From Limnephilus marmoratus (Eukaryota; Arthropoda; Insecta; Trichoptera; Limnephilidae), in assembly GCA_917880885.1 (NCBI GenBank), contig OU862922.1:19468627-19532626 (forward strand): a DNA stretch of 64,000 nt, read 5' to 3'. Below are positions 1-10,612 of this stretch, one piece after another (positions within the stretch are counted from its first letter, which is position 1; the number at the start of each line of letters is the position of its first letter). Below the pieces are notes generated by a model that was not told where the DNA came from, ran no database searches, and saw nothing but the letters and a program-made list of their open reading frames with translations. The position numbers and the translations under genes are program-made.

Positions 1-105
1 CCATGTCTCACTCCCGAAGTTATTAATTCATCGTCTAGAAAAATAAAATCTGGTGCTTACCGCTAACTTTACAGTTGAAAAACGGGATATAAAGTTTTAA
101 AATCG

Positions 106-540
106 TTGTATGTAAAATATATTAATGGTAAGGTAACGTTTTTATTAATCATAAATTCAAAGAACTCCAATCTCCCCCCTCCTCCTCTCCCCCTCCCCTC
201 TCACCCCTCTCCCCCAACCCCCTCCCCCCACAAATTCCGCTCACCCCTCACTCTCCCCCTCCACCCTCCACCTTGCCCCATCCCCCCTCCCCCCCTCCGC
301 CCTGCCCACGCATCCTATCTTCCTTCACCCCCCTCCATACCCGCTACATTCATTTTTCAACCAGCTCGCGTGCCACCTATTGCAATTTTTGTATATAAAT
401 TTCATAATGCCAGAGCTCTAAGCTATAGCCTATTCTGATGTACGAGCTATATTATTGTAAAGTTTCATTAAAATCCATAAGAGTAACAAACATACATCCA
501 TACAAACTTTCGCCTTTATAATATTAGTAGGATTAGTAGG
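106..540 (+). repeat. Pyrimidine-rich interspersed repeat, copy 1
   Basis: A C/T-rich tract (about 170-330) is followed by a segment containing CCAGCTCGCGTGCCAC and ATGCCAGAGCTC and ends near TATAATATTAGTAGGAT. The same order, a C/T tract followed by AGCTCGCG and GCCAGAGCTC, recurs at 38,890-39,330, and a weaker relative lies at 63,100-63,360. This marks a dispersed repeat. The long proline-rich reading frame across the tract is a by-product of CCC/CCT codons and is not called as a gene. The family is probably a LINE 3' end or a Helitron-like element, but this was not resolved. Confidence 0.55.
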
Positions 541-2146
541 ATAACACGGGCATGCCTAGTAATCCTAGTATGGTAGTAAAAAAAATGCAAAAACTGTAAT
601 ATCTAAACCAGAGTTTCCCAAACTTTTTTCTCATAGACCACTTTCAAAATTTTACTGGTTTCGGTGGACAGGCCCCTGCTGCTACATTTCTACCATATTC
701 CCAAAACTCGTCAAAAAATGTGAAGACTAGATCTATTGATGGAAATTTGCGTCGCGGCTGAGTTCCAACCCTAAATTCTGAGTGGTAAAATAAATAAAAA
801 TATGCATATTTTCTTGTGTTCTATTTATTAAAATAATATGATTTTAGACTTAATAGAGTTAACCCGTCTAATCACAGGAGACCCAAGTTGTCCCAAAACA
901 TCATATGCCATTATAATAACAGGAGACCCAGATTTTCCCAGAGCAACAGTGCATTATTAAAAGTTAGATATCTCTCTTCCTGTCATGTGAATATTTGTGA
1001 TTTCTTTTATGTTATAAACGGAAGAAATAATGCTTCTCATTGTCTTAGAATTATATGAGCTAGGTTGTTCAAATATTTTACAAACCCGATCAAAAGTGAC
1101 GGTTTAATTTTGCGCCAATTTGTGACGCATTCCATTTTTAATTTTAAAATAAAATTGTATGAAAGTGATAAAAAGTGAGGTGACAGTTTTATTACAGATT
1201 TTGATTAGAAAAGGAATCTGTATTTAAAATTTTAAGTTTGTTCTATTTTAATTACTTTAATTCGAATAATCTTAGGTATACATTTTTAGCCAATTTACAT
1301 TTCCAATATTAAAATTTTAATATTTAAAAAGAAAAATGTTGATTTCTAATAAACACATCGGAAAGATTATTGTATCTCAATTTTAGAATAATTTTGGTTT
1401 TTGCAAAAGCGTTAAAAAAAACAATAAATAGTAACATTTAAAATGCATGGGAAGAACCAGGAATTTTGCGCGCCAACCTTGACAGGCAAAAGTTGACAGA
1501 AAATTATTTTCTTATTATTCGAAGGGTTAAAATAAAACATTGCAACATGCAAATCAACAATAATTGCAAATCTATCAAAAAAAATAGTCATAATTTTAAT
1601 GCGAGGGATGCACTTGATGGATTGACAGCAAATTATCAATATATTTAGCTTCAGTTTTGTAAGTTAACCGCAAATCTCCCCGTTCTGCAGTCAAAATATT
1701 TGATAGCCTTTTTTAAATTTCACCTTTAGCTCCTCATTGGTGGTAAGCCCGAGTAACTTCTTTTGTAATACCACATTCGCCACTTCCGTTTCATCAAATG
1801 GTTTTTAATGTTGAATGTACCTATGTCTGAATATCCTCATCAAGACATTCTACCTGTGATAAGTTTGGAAACTGGGAGAATTCGCACTGACTAATATTTG
1901 GCTTGATAAATTTAAAATTTTCAAGAAAAGCCGAAATTACACAAAACCAAGCCAACATTTTTGTTCTTTACAATCGAAACCAGATAAATTTTCGTGGACC
2001 CCTACTTACAACTTGTGAACCCCCATTTTTTTAACACGCCAATGTAGACCCCCGTCGAGCCTCCTTTGGGAATCACTGATCTAAACATCCATTTAACTGT
2101 CAAAACAGAAAAGATGCTATGTGTTTTGATTGATCCATGTTTTTCA
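541..2146. other. AT-rich stretch with no gene recognised
   Basis: No reading frame here resembles a known family. The longest frames, about 60-75 codons near 1,412-1,648, overlap on opposite strands and have no homology I recognise. The stretch 600-780 and 1,980-2,070 has words such as 'gtttcccaaac...agaccac' and 'gtagacccccgtcgagcc...ggaatcactgat', which resemble the ends of a decayed hAT-type element, but no target-site duplication was identified. Confidence 0.4.
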
Positions 2147-2149
2147 TTA

Positions 2150-2566
2150 GGGAACGTACCCATACTACGTGACCCGTTTAGGGGGGGGGGGTCTTCAAAA
2201 TACCACGCTTGGTCACAATGGGGGGCGGGGGGCTTAGGTTTTTGTCACGTAGTCAATCTAGAAATCTTTTTATATTTTTTCCACCAACTTTTTAATATTT
2301 TTTTCACTTGTAATTATAGGTATGCATGCACTCTTGCCGTCACGCAGCAAGCGCCGTATTAATGAAGACAAATATAAGCCAAATATATATTTTTTTAACT
2401 TTTTGCTAGCAAGAAATGATTCAAAACCATATTTATGATTTACTATGTGAAAACTGTAGGGGGTGGGGGGGGGGTCTTGGAATATACTACACGTGGTCAC
2501 CAAGGCGGGAGGGGGGGGGGGGTTAAAAATTGCAAAAAGTGGGTCACGTAGTATGGGTACGTTGCC
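2150..2566. mobile_element. Inverted-repeat MITE, TTA-target family, copy 1
   Basis: The left end GGGAACGTACCCATACTACG is matched in inverse at the right end (CGTAGTATGGGTACGTTGCC), giving terminal inverted repeats of about 25 bp. The flanks are TTA on the left and TAA on the right, compatible with a TA or TWA target. Inside are two G-runs, near 2,170-2,190 and 2,461-2,522. No transposase is present, so the element is non-autonomous. Shorter copies lie at 34,440-34,588 and 39,475-39,649. Confidence 0.75.
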
Positions 2567-2791
2567 TAATATGGAAGTAACTATTAAACAGTACCTACCT
2601 ACATGCATTTGCGCATAAGTATATCACATCGTTAGTTTTACATTCCGTTTTATATTGGGCATTGACCTAAATATCAAATATTTGTCTTACTCTTTTCAAT
2701 TGAAATAATTATATCCCGTTAACTTCCATTGTGAATCTGCCCCATTGACGTCACTTTAAAAGCCGAAGACAAAGTGTGTAGAGCAGAATTC

Positions 2792-3220
2792 GACTCCAGA
2801 TACTAATATCTACAGCCTGTATGTCTGACGAATATCTACAGCTCATATGTTGAACTAATATCTACGAACTTCAGTGTTGATTAATATATACAGAGCTTAG
2901 GTTGAACTAATATCTACAGAGCATAAGTTGGACTAATCAGCTAAATGTGTCCAAAGTACGATATTAGGGATTTTTACATACATACTTACATAAATTAAGT
3001 TTTTTAAACTGCATACGCAATATTACGTTATTCCAATATGCTATACACAATTGCAAATCCAACCTCTGCCAGTGCTGTAGATATTCGTCAACACTTTGGT
3101 TCTCATAGATATTAATCAACAGTTTGAGCTGTAGATATTCGTCAACACTTTGATTCTCATAGATATTAGTTCGATTTTTTCAGTTTTTGGAATTCCTGTA
3201 GATATTAGTAGACGCCTCCC
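2792..3220. mobile_element. TAATATCTACAG-family inverted-repeat element, copy 1
   Basis: It starts GACTCCAGATACTAATATC and ends GATATTAGTAGACGCCTCC, as the isolated copy at 13,494-13,898 does. Both arms are built from repeated 12-bp words of the type TAATATCTACAG or GAATATCTACAG, separated by spacers such as CCTGTATGTC and GTTGAACTAA. The core, GGGATTTTTACATACATACT and following, is unique. No protein is encoded. Confidence 0.75.
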
Positions 3221-3536
3221 AGAATTCGCACACGGGTTTGCTCGTCCGATCGGCTCGTCGAGCATGCTCTGCGGAACGATCCGCTCGTGCGGTTCATATC
3301 CTACGATCGCGACGGACAGATCTGAAAGTTCAAATAAACAAATTATTCAACAAACAATATCATGGTGAAAGAGAAAGAGGCCTTTTAAGCCCGGAGCTTT
3401 GTATGCCAATATTTCAAAAAGTAAAAAAGTCAGATCTGTCTGTCCATTACGAGCCGATCCACGTGTGAATGTATAATGTATGCAATGGATATGCTCGCCG
3501 AGCATGACCTCATTCTGAGAATGTTGTCCTGCAGAG
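3221..3536. other. GC-richer spacer inside the palindromic cluster
   Basis: This segment separates copy 1 from the inverted copy 2. It contains CGAGCATGCTCTGCGG and, near its right end, CTCGCCGAGCATGACC. Similar words (CCGAGCATATCC, CCGCCGAGCATCC) occur at 5,640-5,880, so it is itself a fragment of another dispersed element. The short frames crossing it show no recognisable domain. Confidence 0.5.
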
Positions 3537-4341
3537 GGAGGCGTCTACTAATATCTACAGGAATTCCAAAAACTGAAAAAATCGGACTAATATCTATGAG
3601 AACCAAAGTGCGTACGAATATCTACAGCTCAAACTGCTGACTAATATCTATGAGAACCAAAGTGTTGACGAATATCTACAGCACTGGCAGAGGTTGGATT
3701 TGCAATTATGTATAGCATTTTGGAATAACGTAATATTGCGTATGCAGTTTAAAAAATTTAATTTATGTATGTATGTATGTAAAAATCCCTTATTTTCGGA
3801 CTATTGGACACATTTAGCTGAATAATAAGGATTTGGGTTTTTGTTTCAACAGCTTTCTTTATTTCGAGTGCTTCTAAATTATTTAGTCTGTTACCATGAC
3901 CATTTCTATGTCAGTTAGGTTGGGTAAGGTTAGGTTAGGTTAGGTTGTGGTGCCGTGTATTTCGAAATAAATAAACATCTTTGTATTATGACCTCCATGT
4001 TTGTTCAATAAATTATTGTCCTCGTGAACAGCATAATACTTAATATTATGCAAAAACTTCATGTACGTACTTTAAACGTTTAGCCTTTATGTAATTATTA
4101 ATTACGTAATTGAAGTAATTTATGCTTTTCCGTACAACCTCTTGCTCAGCTGCCCTCTGTAGATATAGTTCAACCTACGCTCTGTAGATATTAGTCAACA
4201 CTGGCACCGTCATAGATATTCGTCCGACCTTAGCTCTGTAGATATTAGTCAACACTCTGAAGTTCGTAGATATTAGTCAAACACATGAGCTGTAGATATT
4301 CGTCCGACATACAGGCTGTAGATATTAGTATCTGGAGTCCT
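3537..4341. mobile_element. TAATATCTACAG-family element, copy 2 (inverted, interrupted)
   Basis: This is the reverse complement of copy 1: it begins GGAGGCGTCTACTAATATC and ends ATTAGTATCTGGAGTCC. An unrelated segment of about 310 bp (roughly 3,829-4,140) interrupts it. That segment contains a short (GGTTA)n run near 3,925-3,950, the insect telomere-type motif. Together with copies 1 and 3 it makes a 1.9-kb palindromic cluster. Confidence 0.7.
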
Positions 4342-4724
4342 AATATCTACAGCCATGTCGGACGATATCAACAGCTAAGAAGATATCTACAGCTCCTATG
4401 TTGAACTAATATCTACAGAGCGTAGGTTGGACTAATCAGCTAATGTGTCCAATAGTCCGATTATTAGGGATTTTTACATACATACTTACATAAATTAAGT
4501 TTTTTAAACTGCATACGCAATATTACGTTATTCCAATATGCTATACATAATTGCAAATCCAACCTCTGCCAGTGCTGTAGATATTAGTCAACAGTTTGAG
4601 CTGTAGATATTCGTTAACACTTTGGTTCCCATAGATATTAGTTCGATTTTTTTCAGTTTTTGGAATTCCTGTAGATATTAGTAGACGCCTCCGATATTAG
4701 TAGGTATCTGGAGTCCTGCAGAGT
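4337..4724. mobile_element. TAATATCTACAG-family element, copy 3
   Basis: It is in the same orientation as copy 1 and shares the core GGGATTTTTACATACATACT and the GTAGACGCCTCC end. The end is followed by an extra inverted terminus, GGTATCTGGAGTCCTGCAGAG. The word CCTGCAGAG also occurs just before copy 2, near 3,529, suggesting that local rearrangement built the cluster. Confidence 0.7.
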
Positions 4725-5330
4725 AGTTGTGTTTTTAAAAAATCCCTTGATTTCGGAATGAGTTTGTACGAGGTACTCAAGTACTGAATATTTATTTATA
4801 TCATTGAGGGGGATAGTTTTAGCTGTGGGACTCTCTCGCGATCTCTTAGTTTTAGACTCATCATGCCGCAGGGGTAGACAGATAGGACGTACCGCAAAAC
4901 AACTCGATATTGGCGCACACTCGTTACCTCATTCACATTCATTGACCGGTCAGTGGTTGAGTGGGCATTGCACTTGGGTCCCACCCGGGCGTCACGTCAC
5001 GTCCCACGTCACGTCCCACCCGGTCCCACCTCGGCTGGCTAAGTCCTCCATCACAACACAAGCAACATTTTCGGCTTTGAAACATTGTTGGGTTATTCGT
5101 AACTCGTAACCCGGGGATGTTTGTCTTTCTTTAAAAAAATAAATTATCGTCTCTTACATACTCTTCTATTATTGTGACTTTTAACATGGCCCGACTCAAG
5201 TATCTAATTCACTTGATCTTGCCATGTCTTCTTCGGGTATCCCCGACTTCCTGCACCATTCACATTCGCATGATATATTCTCCTTACACTCCTTTCTTCG
5301 TTCATTCGCTCCCTTTCGTAATTTTTTTCA
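4725..5330. other. Intergenic stretch, no gene recognised
   Basis: Overlapping frames on both strands at 4,796-5,109 share no similarity with families I know. A short direct repeat, CACGTCACGTCCCACGTCAC, is seen near 4,993-5,015. Nothing else was identified. Confidence 0.4.
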
Positions 5331-5333
5331 TTA

Positions 5334-5496
5334 GGGACCATCCATAAATTACGTCACACGAATTTCATGATTTTTGACCCCCCCCTCCCATCTCTAGTCC
5401 ATATCGTCACCATTTTGAGACCCCCGTTGACGTCACGTAATTTGCAATTTCGACCCCCCCCCCCTCTTAAGGTGTGACGTAATTATGGAAGGCCCC
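5334..5496. mobile_element. Short inverted-repeat MITE with TTA duplication
   Basis: The left end GGGACCATCCATAAATTACG is inverse to the right end CGTAATTATGGAAGGCCCC, and TTA flanks both sides (5,331-5,333 and 5,497-5,499). The 163-bp element has C-rich inner tracts and no coding capacity. Its layout is like the GGGAACGTACCC family at 2,150, but its termini differ. A related left end appears at 60,652-60,720. Confidence 0.8.
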
Positions 5497-5639
5497 TTAC
5501 CTTCTCCTTCCCCCTCCTTTAATTTTTTTTATTTCCCCTTTCTTTTAACTCTCCGGAGTTTCAGGATCTAGAGAATTTCAAAATTTCGTAGATTTTGTGC
5601 TTTTTTCTCTTCCCTAAAAAGTTTTTTTTTCAAAAGATG

Positions 5640-5880
5640 TACGAAAATTTCCCTAAACAAACCATCCGTACGACATACTCGCCGCTCCATGTCCGAATAT
5701 GTGTGCGTTGCCGTCGGCGGACAGACCTGCCGAGCATATCCGTGTGTGAATTCTGCCCTTTCGTCTGTATTTTAATTTTTTGCCCTTAAAGCACAGAAAT
5801 CACACATGGTTTTGAGCGATCCGCCGAGCATCCTCACCCTCGGCGAGTCGATCCGCCCGTAAGCCATGATGGAGATCACG
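5640..5880. repeat. Dispersed repeat fragment with inverted GC-rich ends
   Basis: It carries CGAGCAT-type words in both orientations (CCTGCCGAGCATATCCG and CCGCCGAGCATCCTC) like the spacer at 3,221-3,536. No target duplication or coding sequence was found. Confidence 0.35.
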
Positions 5881-6545
5881 TACGCATACTTTTATTGACA
5901 ATAATATTTTTGTTAATTAATGTCGCCTTCACTCACCAGTCACATCAGTAAGTCATTGTGTGTAATGTCATGTTCGTATTGTGAATATTGGAAGCAAAAG
6001 CCCTCCTTGCGTATTTTTCTAATCACGGTCGCCGTCGTCGCTTCGCCAGTTGTTTAGAAAAAATAAAGAGTATTTTTTTTAAATGTTAAATGTTTCCGGC
6101 TTTCATCCTTCTTTAAATTAATTCAAATAATGGAGAGAGGGAAGGTAAATTTATATATTTTTTTATTAAAATGAGCACATTTCAAAATTATATGAAAGAT
6201 TAGAGTTCAGACTTAGAAGAGATGAGATGTTGAATGGTGGGGAGGCAATTTTAGATACCTAAGGCTTGATAGAAGAGAGGATATTTCTTTAGGGAGGGAC
6301 AACCAAAAAATATGTGATCTTAAGTTCCCACTTCTAAACCATATACAGTACAATCTGAGGAGTCAACCACGTGCATTTTAAAAAGATGAGAAGGATTTTT
6401 TTAATTAATAAAATTCTTTTTACAATTTTAAATTGTCCCGTTAAACTAATTGATATCAGTTTGTCTACGGGTTCTTTTGACATTTACTTTTTTTTAAATT
6501 GAGACAGGTACACACAATATACACATTATTACATTTTATACATAC

Positions 6546-6800
6546 TTACAAAAAAAATATGTATTTTAGAAAACAAAATTTAGAAATACAGAACAGAGAA
6601 AATGAAAGAAATAAAAAGAAAAGACAAGAGAAAATAATAATGGAAAAAACCCATTTAAAATTACAATCAATTGTTAAGCCTAGATATACGTATTTAGAAA
6701 CAAGTTCAATATTTTTACATGAGCATGGTTGTATCACAGAATTATGGATGCAATTAAAATCACGAGAAACGATTTTAGGAGTTATGGTGATGTTGGCATG
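6546..6800 (-). pseudogene. LINE reverse-transcriptase fragment (short, decayed)
   Basis: One minus-strand frame contains KYVYLGLTIDCNFKW, which matches the conserved 'K-Y-LG-(V/L)-x-ID-x-x-L-x-W' segment near the end of the reverse-transcriptase domain in CR1/Jockey-type LINEs. The sequence on either side is degraded and the rest of the element is not here. The call depends on this one motif. Confidence 0.45.
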
Positions 6801-6944
6801 AGGGGATGTGCATAAGCTTTGCTTTTTTAGCATTGATTATTAGCATTGATTATTAAACCTACATCATGTGACCATTTTTGAAGAGTGGCAAACTATTTGC
6901 GTAAAGTACTTGCAATTAATAAATCCTCATGTCAAATAACTAAC

Positions 6945-7118
6945 GGCGGAAACACACTTGTGTGGTGTGGTGTGTCGTGGCGCGCCAGAAGCACATCGGT
7001 TTCATACATTTATTATGGTTAGAGACATATTTGTAGGTTGTGACGTGTCGACAAGCGACGACGATGATTGGTTAATTTGTAGTCACGACACACCACACCA
7101 CACAAGTGTGCCAGTGCC
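6945..7118. mobile_element. Short foldback element
   Basis: The word ACACACTTGTGTGGTGTGG near 6,952 is inverse to CCACACCACACAAGTGTG near 7,092, and the match extends through GTGTCGTGG/TCACGACAC. The arms are about 35 bp around a loop of about 95 bp. No clear target duplication was seen. Confidence 0.6.
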
Positions 7119-7254
7119 TTAATGCAGGGTCGTCAGCATAAACATAATTTTTTACGTGAGAGAAAATCGATTTCATTGCAGTGACATATATAATATACAA
7201 GGTAGGGCCTAGTATGGACCTTGTGGTACGCCTGCGTAAACGTTCTTTTTTTTG

Positions 7255-7503
7255 CTATAATGATCGGAGCAACATTGAATACTCATTCGAAAAAGTGAGG
7301 AAATTTCTTTTTTGGAAATAGGGGATTGTTGAAACCACGATTTTGATGGGATTGCCTTTTATATTGAGGCATTGCAGGCTCCCTTGGATTGCTTGTTTAC
7401 CAAATATGCCAACATATCCAGGAATCCAAATCAGAGTGTTAGACCAGATTATTTTATTAACGGTATTACCAGAGCTTTGAATGGGCGTGTATTTGTGAGC
7501 CAT
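7255..7503 (-). pseudogene. LINE RNase H fragment (decayed)
   Basis: The minus-strand frame has LIWIPGYVGIFGKQAI, which resembles the RNase H motif 'W-I-P-x-H-x-G-I-x-G-N-E-x-A-D' of I-type LINEs, but the His, Glu and Asp positions are altered. It is therefore a dead fragment. No neighbouring reverse transcriptase was found in the expected order. Confidence 0.4.
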
Positions 7504-7689
7504 CCATATTTTATTAAATCTTTACATAAAATGAAGTCGCTCCCGCTATCTTGATCTTTTAGATTAGATCTTTTAAACTACGCAACGGATTTTCATGCGG
7601 TTTTCACCAATAGATGAAGTGATTCATGAGGAAGGTTTTTATAATTTGTGGGAAAAAATTCGGTTTATGGGGGATGGTCCAAAAAAAAA

Positions 7690-9045
7690 TTTTTTTTTTT
7701 TTTATACTAATTATGGGCCGGAAAATCCGAATCTGAAAGAATTAGGCGGCGGCAAGCAATATTAACTGAGTTACACGACTTTAAAAATTTTTATACACAC
7801 ACAGGAAAATAGTCATTTTGGAAGCATTTTGATTCCTAGAATATCAAACTAGTTATTTTTATACTAACTATGGGCCGGGGAATCCGAATCTGAAAGAATC
7901 AGGCGGCGGCAAGCAATATTAACTGAATTACACGACTTTAAAATTTTCTATACACACACACATGAAAATAGTAATTTCGGAAGCATTTTGACACACGAAG
8001 TACGAAGATCATAGAAAAACAAGAAATGCACAAAAACATGTGCCGGCAGTGTTACCAGCTCTCAAAAATATTTATCCCTATATTATGAATTACGACTATC
8101 TCAACGGCCGTATTCTTAAACCAAAAGTATGAAAATTCGTAGTCTTAAAAATGCGTAACCTAACCTAACCTAACGCTAGGTTTGTGTAACATGGTTTGTG
8201 CTCCTTTATACCGCCTGCTCGCGTCACGGCAAAAAAACATCCCTGTTTTCAAGTAGTTTAGTGGCTACGCTAGGTTTGTGTAACATGGTTTGTGCCCCTT
8301 TATACCGCCTGCTCGCGTCACGGCAAAAAAACATCCCTGTTTTCAAGTAGTTTAACGGCTACGCTAGGTTTGTGTAACATGGTTTTTGCCCCTTTATACC
8401 GCCTGCTCGCGTCACGGCAAAAAAACATCCCTGTTTTCAAGTAGTTTAACGGCTACGCTAGGTTTGTGTAACATGGTTTGTGCCCCTTTATACCGCCTGC
8501 TCGCGTCACGGCAAAAAAACATCCCGTTTTCAAGTAGTTTAGCAGCTACGCTGGGTTTATGTAACATGGTTTGTGATACAAAAGTGAGTAAAATTTATAA
8601 AAAATAAGTACTTAAAATATAAACATGTTATTTTACGTTATTGATATTACTGCTTAATGGCAACACTTAATTTTGTTTGGTAAAAACATCTATGTTATCT
8701 TGTTTTTCTATGATCTTCGTACTACGTGTGTCAAAATGCTTCCGAAATGAATATTTTCATGTGTGTGTGTATAGAAAATTTTAAAGTCGTGTAATTCATT
8801 TAATATTGCTTGCCGCTGCCTAATTCTTTCAGATTCAGATTCCCCGGCCCATAGTTAGTATAAAAATAACTAGTTTGATTTTCTAGGAATCAAAATGCTT
8901 CCAAAATGGCTATTTTCCTGTATGTGTATAAAATTTTTTTAAAGTCGTGTAATTCAGTTAATATTGCTTGCCGCCGCCTAATTCTTTCAGATTCGGATTC
9001 CCCGACCCAAAATTAGTATAAAAATAACTAGTTTTATTTTTTAGG
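7690..9045. mobile_element. Long foldback element enclosing a minisatellite
   Basis: Two arms of about 340 bp (about 7,690-8,022 and 8,700-9,045) are inverse copies. Each arm contains two direct half-units marked by ATGGGCCGG, GGCGGCGGCAAGCAATATT and ACACGACTTTAAA. The middle is a 94-bp tandem repeat. No open frame in the arms looks like a transposase. Confidence 0.7.
8175..8575 (+). repeat. 94-bp minisatellite (four units plus a partial one)
   Basis: The word GCTAGGTTTGTGTAACATGG recurs at 8,175, 8,269, 8,363 and 8,457, with a variant at 8,550, so the period is 94, 94, 94 and 93. Each unit has TTTATACCGCCTGCTCGCG and CGGCAAAAAAACATCCC. The units are nearly identical, which suggests recent expansion. 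A short CCTAACCTAACCTAAC run (TTAGG-type, reverse) lies just before the first unit. Confidence 0.9.
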
Positions 9046-9269
9046 AATTTCCCCCATAAACCGAACTTTAGCCAATTTGTGTATAGGTATATAATTTGTC
9101 AAGGTTTTGTGTAAATTGGTTGAAATATATAAATAAAGGGAGCAAGCTGGGAAACAAGCGGTGTGGATTTGATTTAACAGATGGTGTTGGTTATAAAGAT
9201 TGGGTAATGGCGTGGCATTGTATTTCGTTACTACAGTAATGTGTGGCCGGGTCCGCTAGTTTGAATATA

Positions 9270-9660
9270 ATATAATAATAAACAGGAGGCCGTGAGGAAA
9301 AATTATTTCCCTTGGGGCCTATGTCATCTTTTTAAGGAAATGAAGAAGAGGAAGTTCTGGGAAAGAAAAAGGTAAGTTTGAGGGATGTGTAGGGATCTAG
9401 GTTCAGTGTGTTCATCAGTGATGGATGTATGAACCCGTTCCTCAAACTGCGGTGCAAGGCGTTGGGTCGAGAGAGAGCAGCTGGAGTGGTTAAAGGGTTT
9501 CCCTAAACTGACCGCTCCCGATCCGACCTGCCACGCAGCTGGTGAGCAGGCTTATCCGCCGCCAAGACCTGAACAAACCTCACCCGATAAACCCAGGCAC
9601 CCCTGCTAAGTCGTCATTCTTCACTGTTCTATTTTATCCCGAGAGGAAATGCTCGATGGC
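9270..9660. repeat. Family A repeat (LINE 3' module)
   Basis: It contains GGCCGTGAGGAAAAATTATTTCC, GATCCGACCTGCCACGCAG and GGTGAGCAGGCTTATCCGCCGCC-type words shared with copies at 20,240-20,640, 21,540-21,810, 49,220-49,460 and 55,070-55,400. Better-preserved copies (48,115 and 55,640) show that the family carries the C-terminus of a LINE ORF. Confidence 0.6.
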
Positions 9661-10006
9661 TTGCAAGTTACTACGAGACCAGCTTGGAACGCGGATCTCG
9701 TTTCGAATAAGGCGAACTTTGAGTGTTTGAGGAAATTTACGAAAGTCTGGGTTGAGAGATGGCCTGATCTTAGAGTCGCTGACTAGCTGTAAAATCATGT
9801 AGTTGCCAGGTGTATCTGCTCTTGAATCCACGGACATTCCCTTTACTTTATTACATCTACTGCAAGAATTTTATGTTTTATGCTTTATATCTGCATATTT
9901 TTTTGTTATATATACCAGGGCGGGTAAGTGGTGGGTCCTCCAATGTTCTATTTTCTTTTTGTTTTATCATGGAACCAACTCGAACAGTATTCCTGAACTT
10001 CCATAG

Positions 10007-10177
10007 ATAAAGTGCGTCCCCTACAACCTGGATGCGTGTGCGCTCTGCAGCACCGACTGCAGCAAGCAAGGTGACTACTGGCACCAGGACAACAGGCAGT
10101 TCCTGTGCAGGGCCTGCTTCGAGAGGCAGCACGTCACGAGGTCCAAGTACACCCTGCTGCAGCTAGAGGATTTTAAA
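10007..10177 (+). CDS. Zinc-finger protein of unknown identity, penultimate exon
   Basis: The reading frame runs from an acceptor near 10,006 (CCATAG) to LEDFK and a GTAACC donor at 10,178, in phase 0. It encodes CALC followed, 19 residues later, by CRAC. This CxxC-x19-CxxC spacing is that of GATA-type treble-clef fingers, and a His follows (FERQH). G+C is clearly higher than in the surroundings, as expected for a host exon. An in-frame stop just upstream of the acceptor shows that the frame begins with this exon. Upstream exons were not found and may lie outside the window. I do not recognise the protein. A GATA-like or other four-Cys zinc site is the most that can be said. Confidence 0.65.
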
Positions 10178-10612
10178 GTAACCACCTATTTAATTTCTCA
10201 CAACATTAGGACTGCCATACACATTACACCTACTATCTACTAGTTTGAACCCCAATCATATCAAAACCACCTTGAGATAACTTGATCAAATCCGATATCG
10301 TTACAAATCAAACATTAGCGCCATTTTGAAAATTTAGTCAGTTGCTATTTCCAATAATGTTTTCCCTTCTCCCCCAATACAAAATAATTGTAAAATCATA
10401 GTTTCTGGAAATAAAAATCATCATTTCTACAAATCGTGATCATCAGCTGCTGTGAAGCATAAGTGGAAGTTATACTATGAGTTATGATAAGGCCCTTGTT
10501 AGCTGATCACGAGGTTGAAGTCTCTACGCACCAGAATAAATTAATCATAGTGGTAATGATTTGAGTAGATACTTACATAGTTGTTGAAATGTATATATGT
10601 TTACGTTTCCAG

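Larger units (their letters stand above)
7540..9262 (+). mobile_element. Helitron-like repeat copy, interrupted by a foldback element
   Basis: The left part (7,560-7,680) has the family words CGGATTTTCATGCGGTTTTC and CCAATAGA, shared with 22,505-22,870. The right part (9,070-9,262) has ATAATTTGTCAAGG and GTGTAAATTGGTTGAAA and ends GGCCGGGTCCGCTAGT, a Helitron-type 3' terminus (GC-rich hairpin followed by CTAGT). The 1.36-kb foldback at 7,690-9,045 separates the halves. The assignment is by end structure only, with no Rep/helicase gene. Confidence 0.6.

Noticed and set aside
106..438. Proline-rich open frame across the pyrimidine-rich tract (similar frames at 38,864-39,262 and 63,067-63,364).
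   Set aside because: The frames exist because C/T-rich sequence lacks stop codons. They occur on both strands and in several frames, and the tract is part of a dispersed repeat.
9803..10006. Extending the zinc-finger exon upstream into the 9,803-10,006 frame.
   Set aside because: An in-frame TAG immediately before the acceptor closes the zinc-finger frame, and the upstream frame is in a different phase with intron-like composition.
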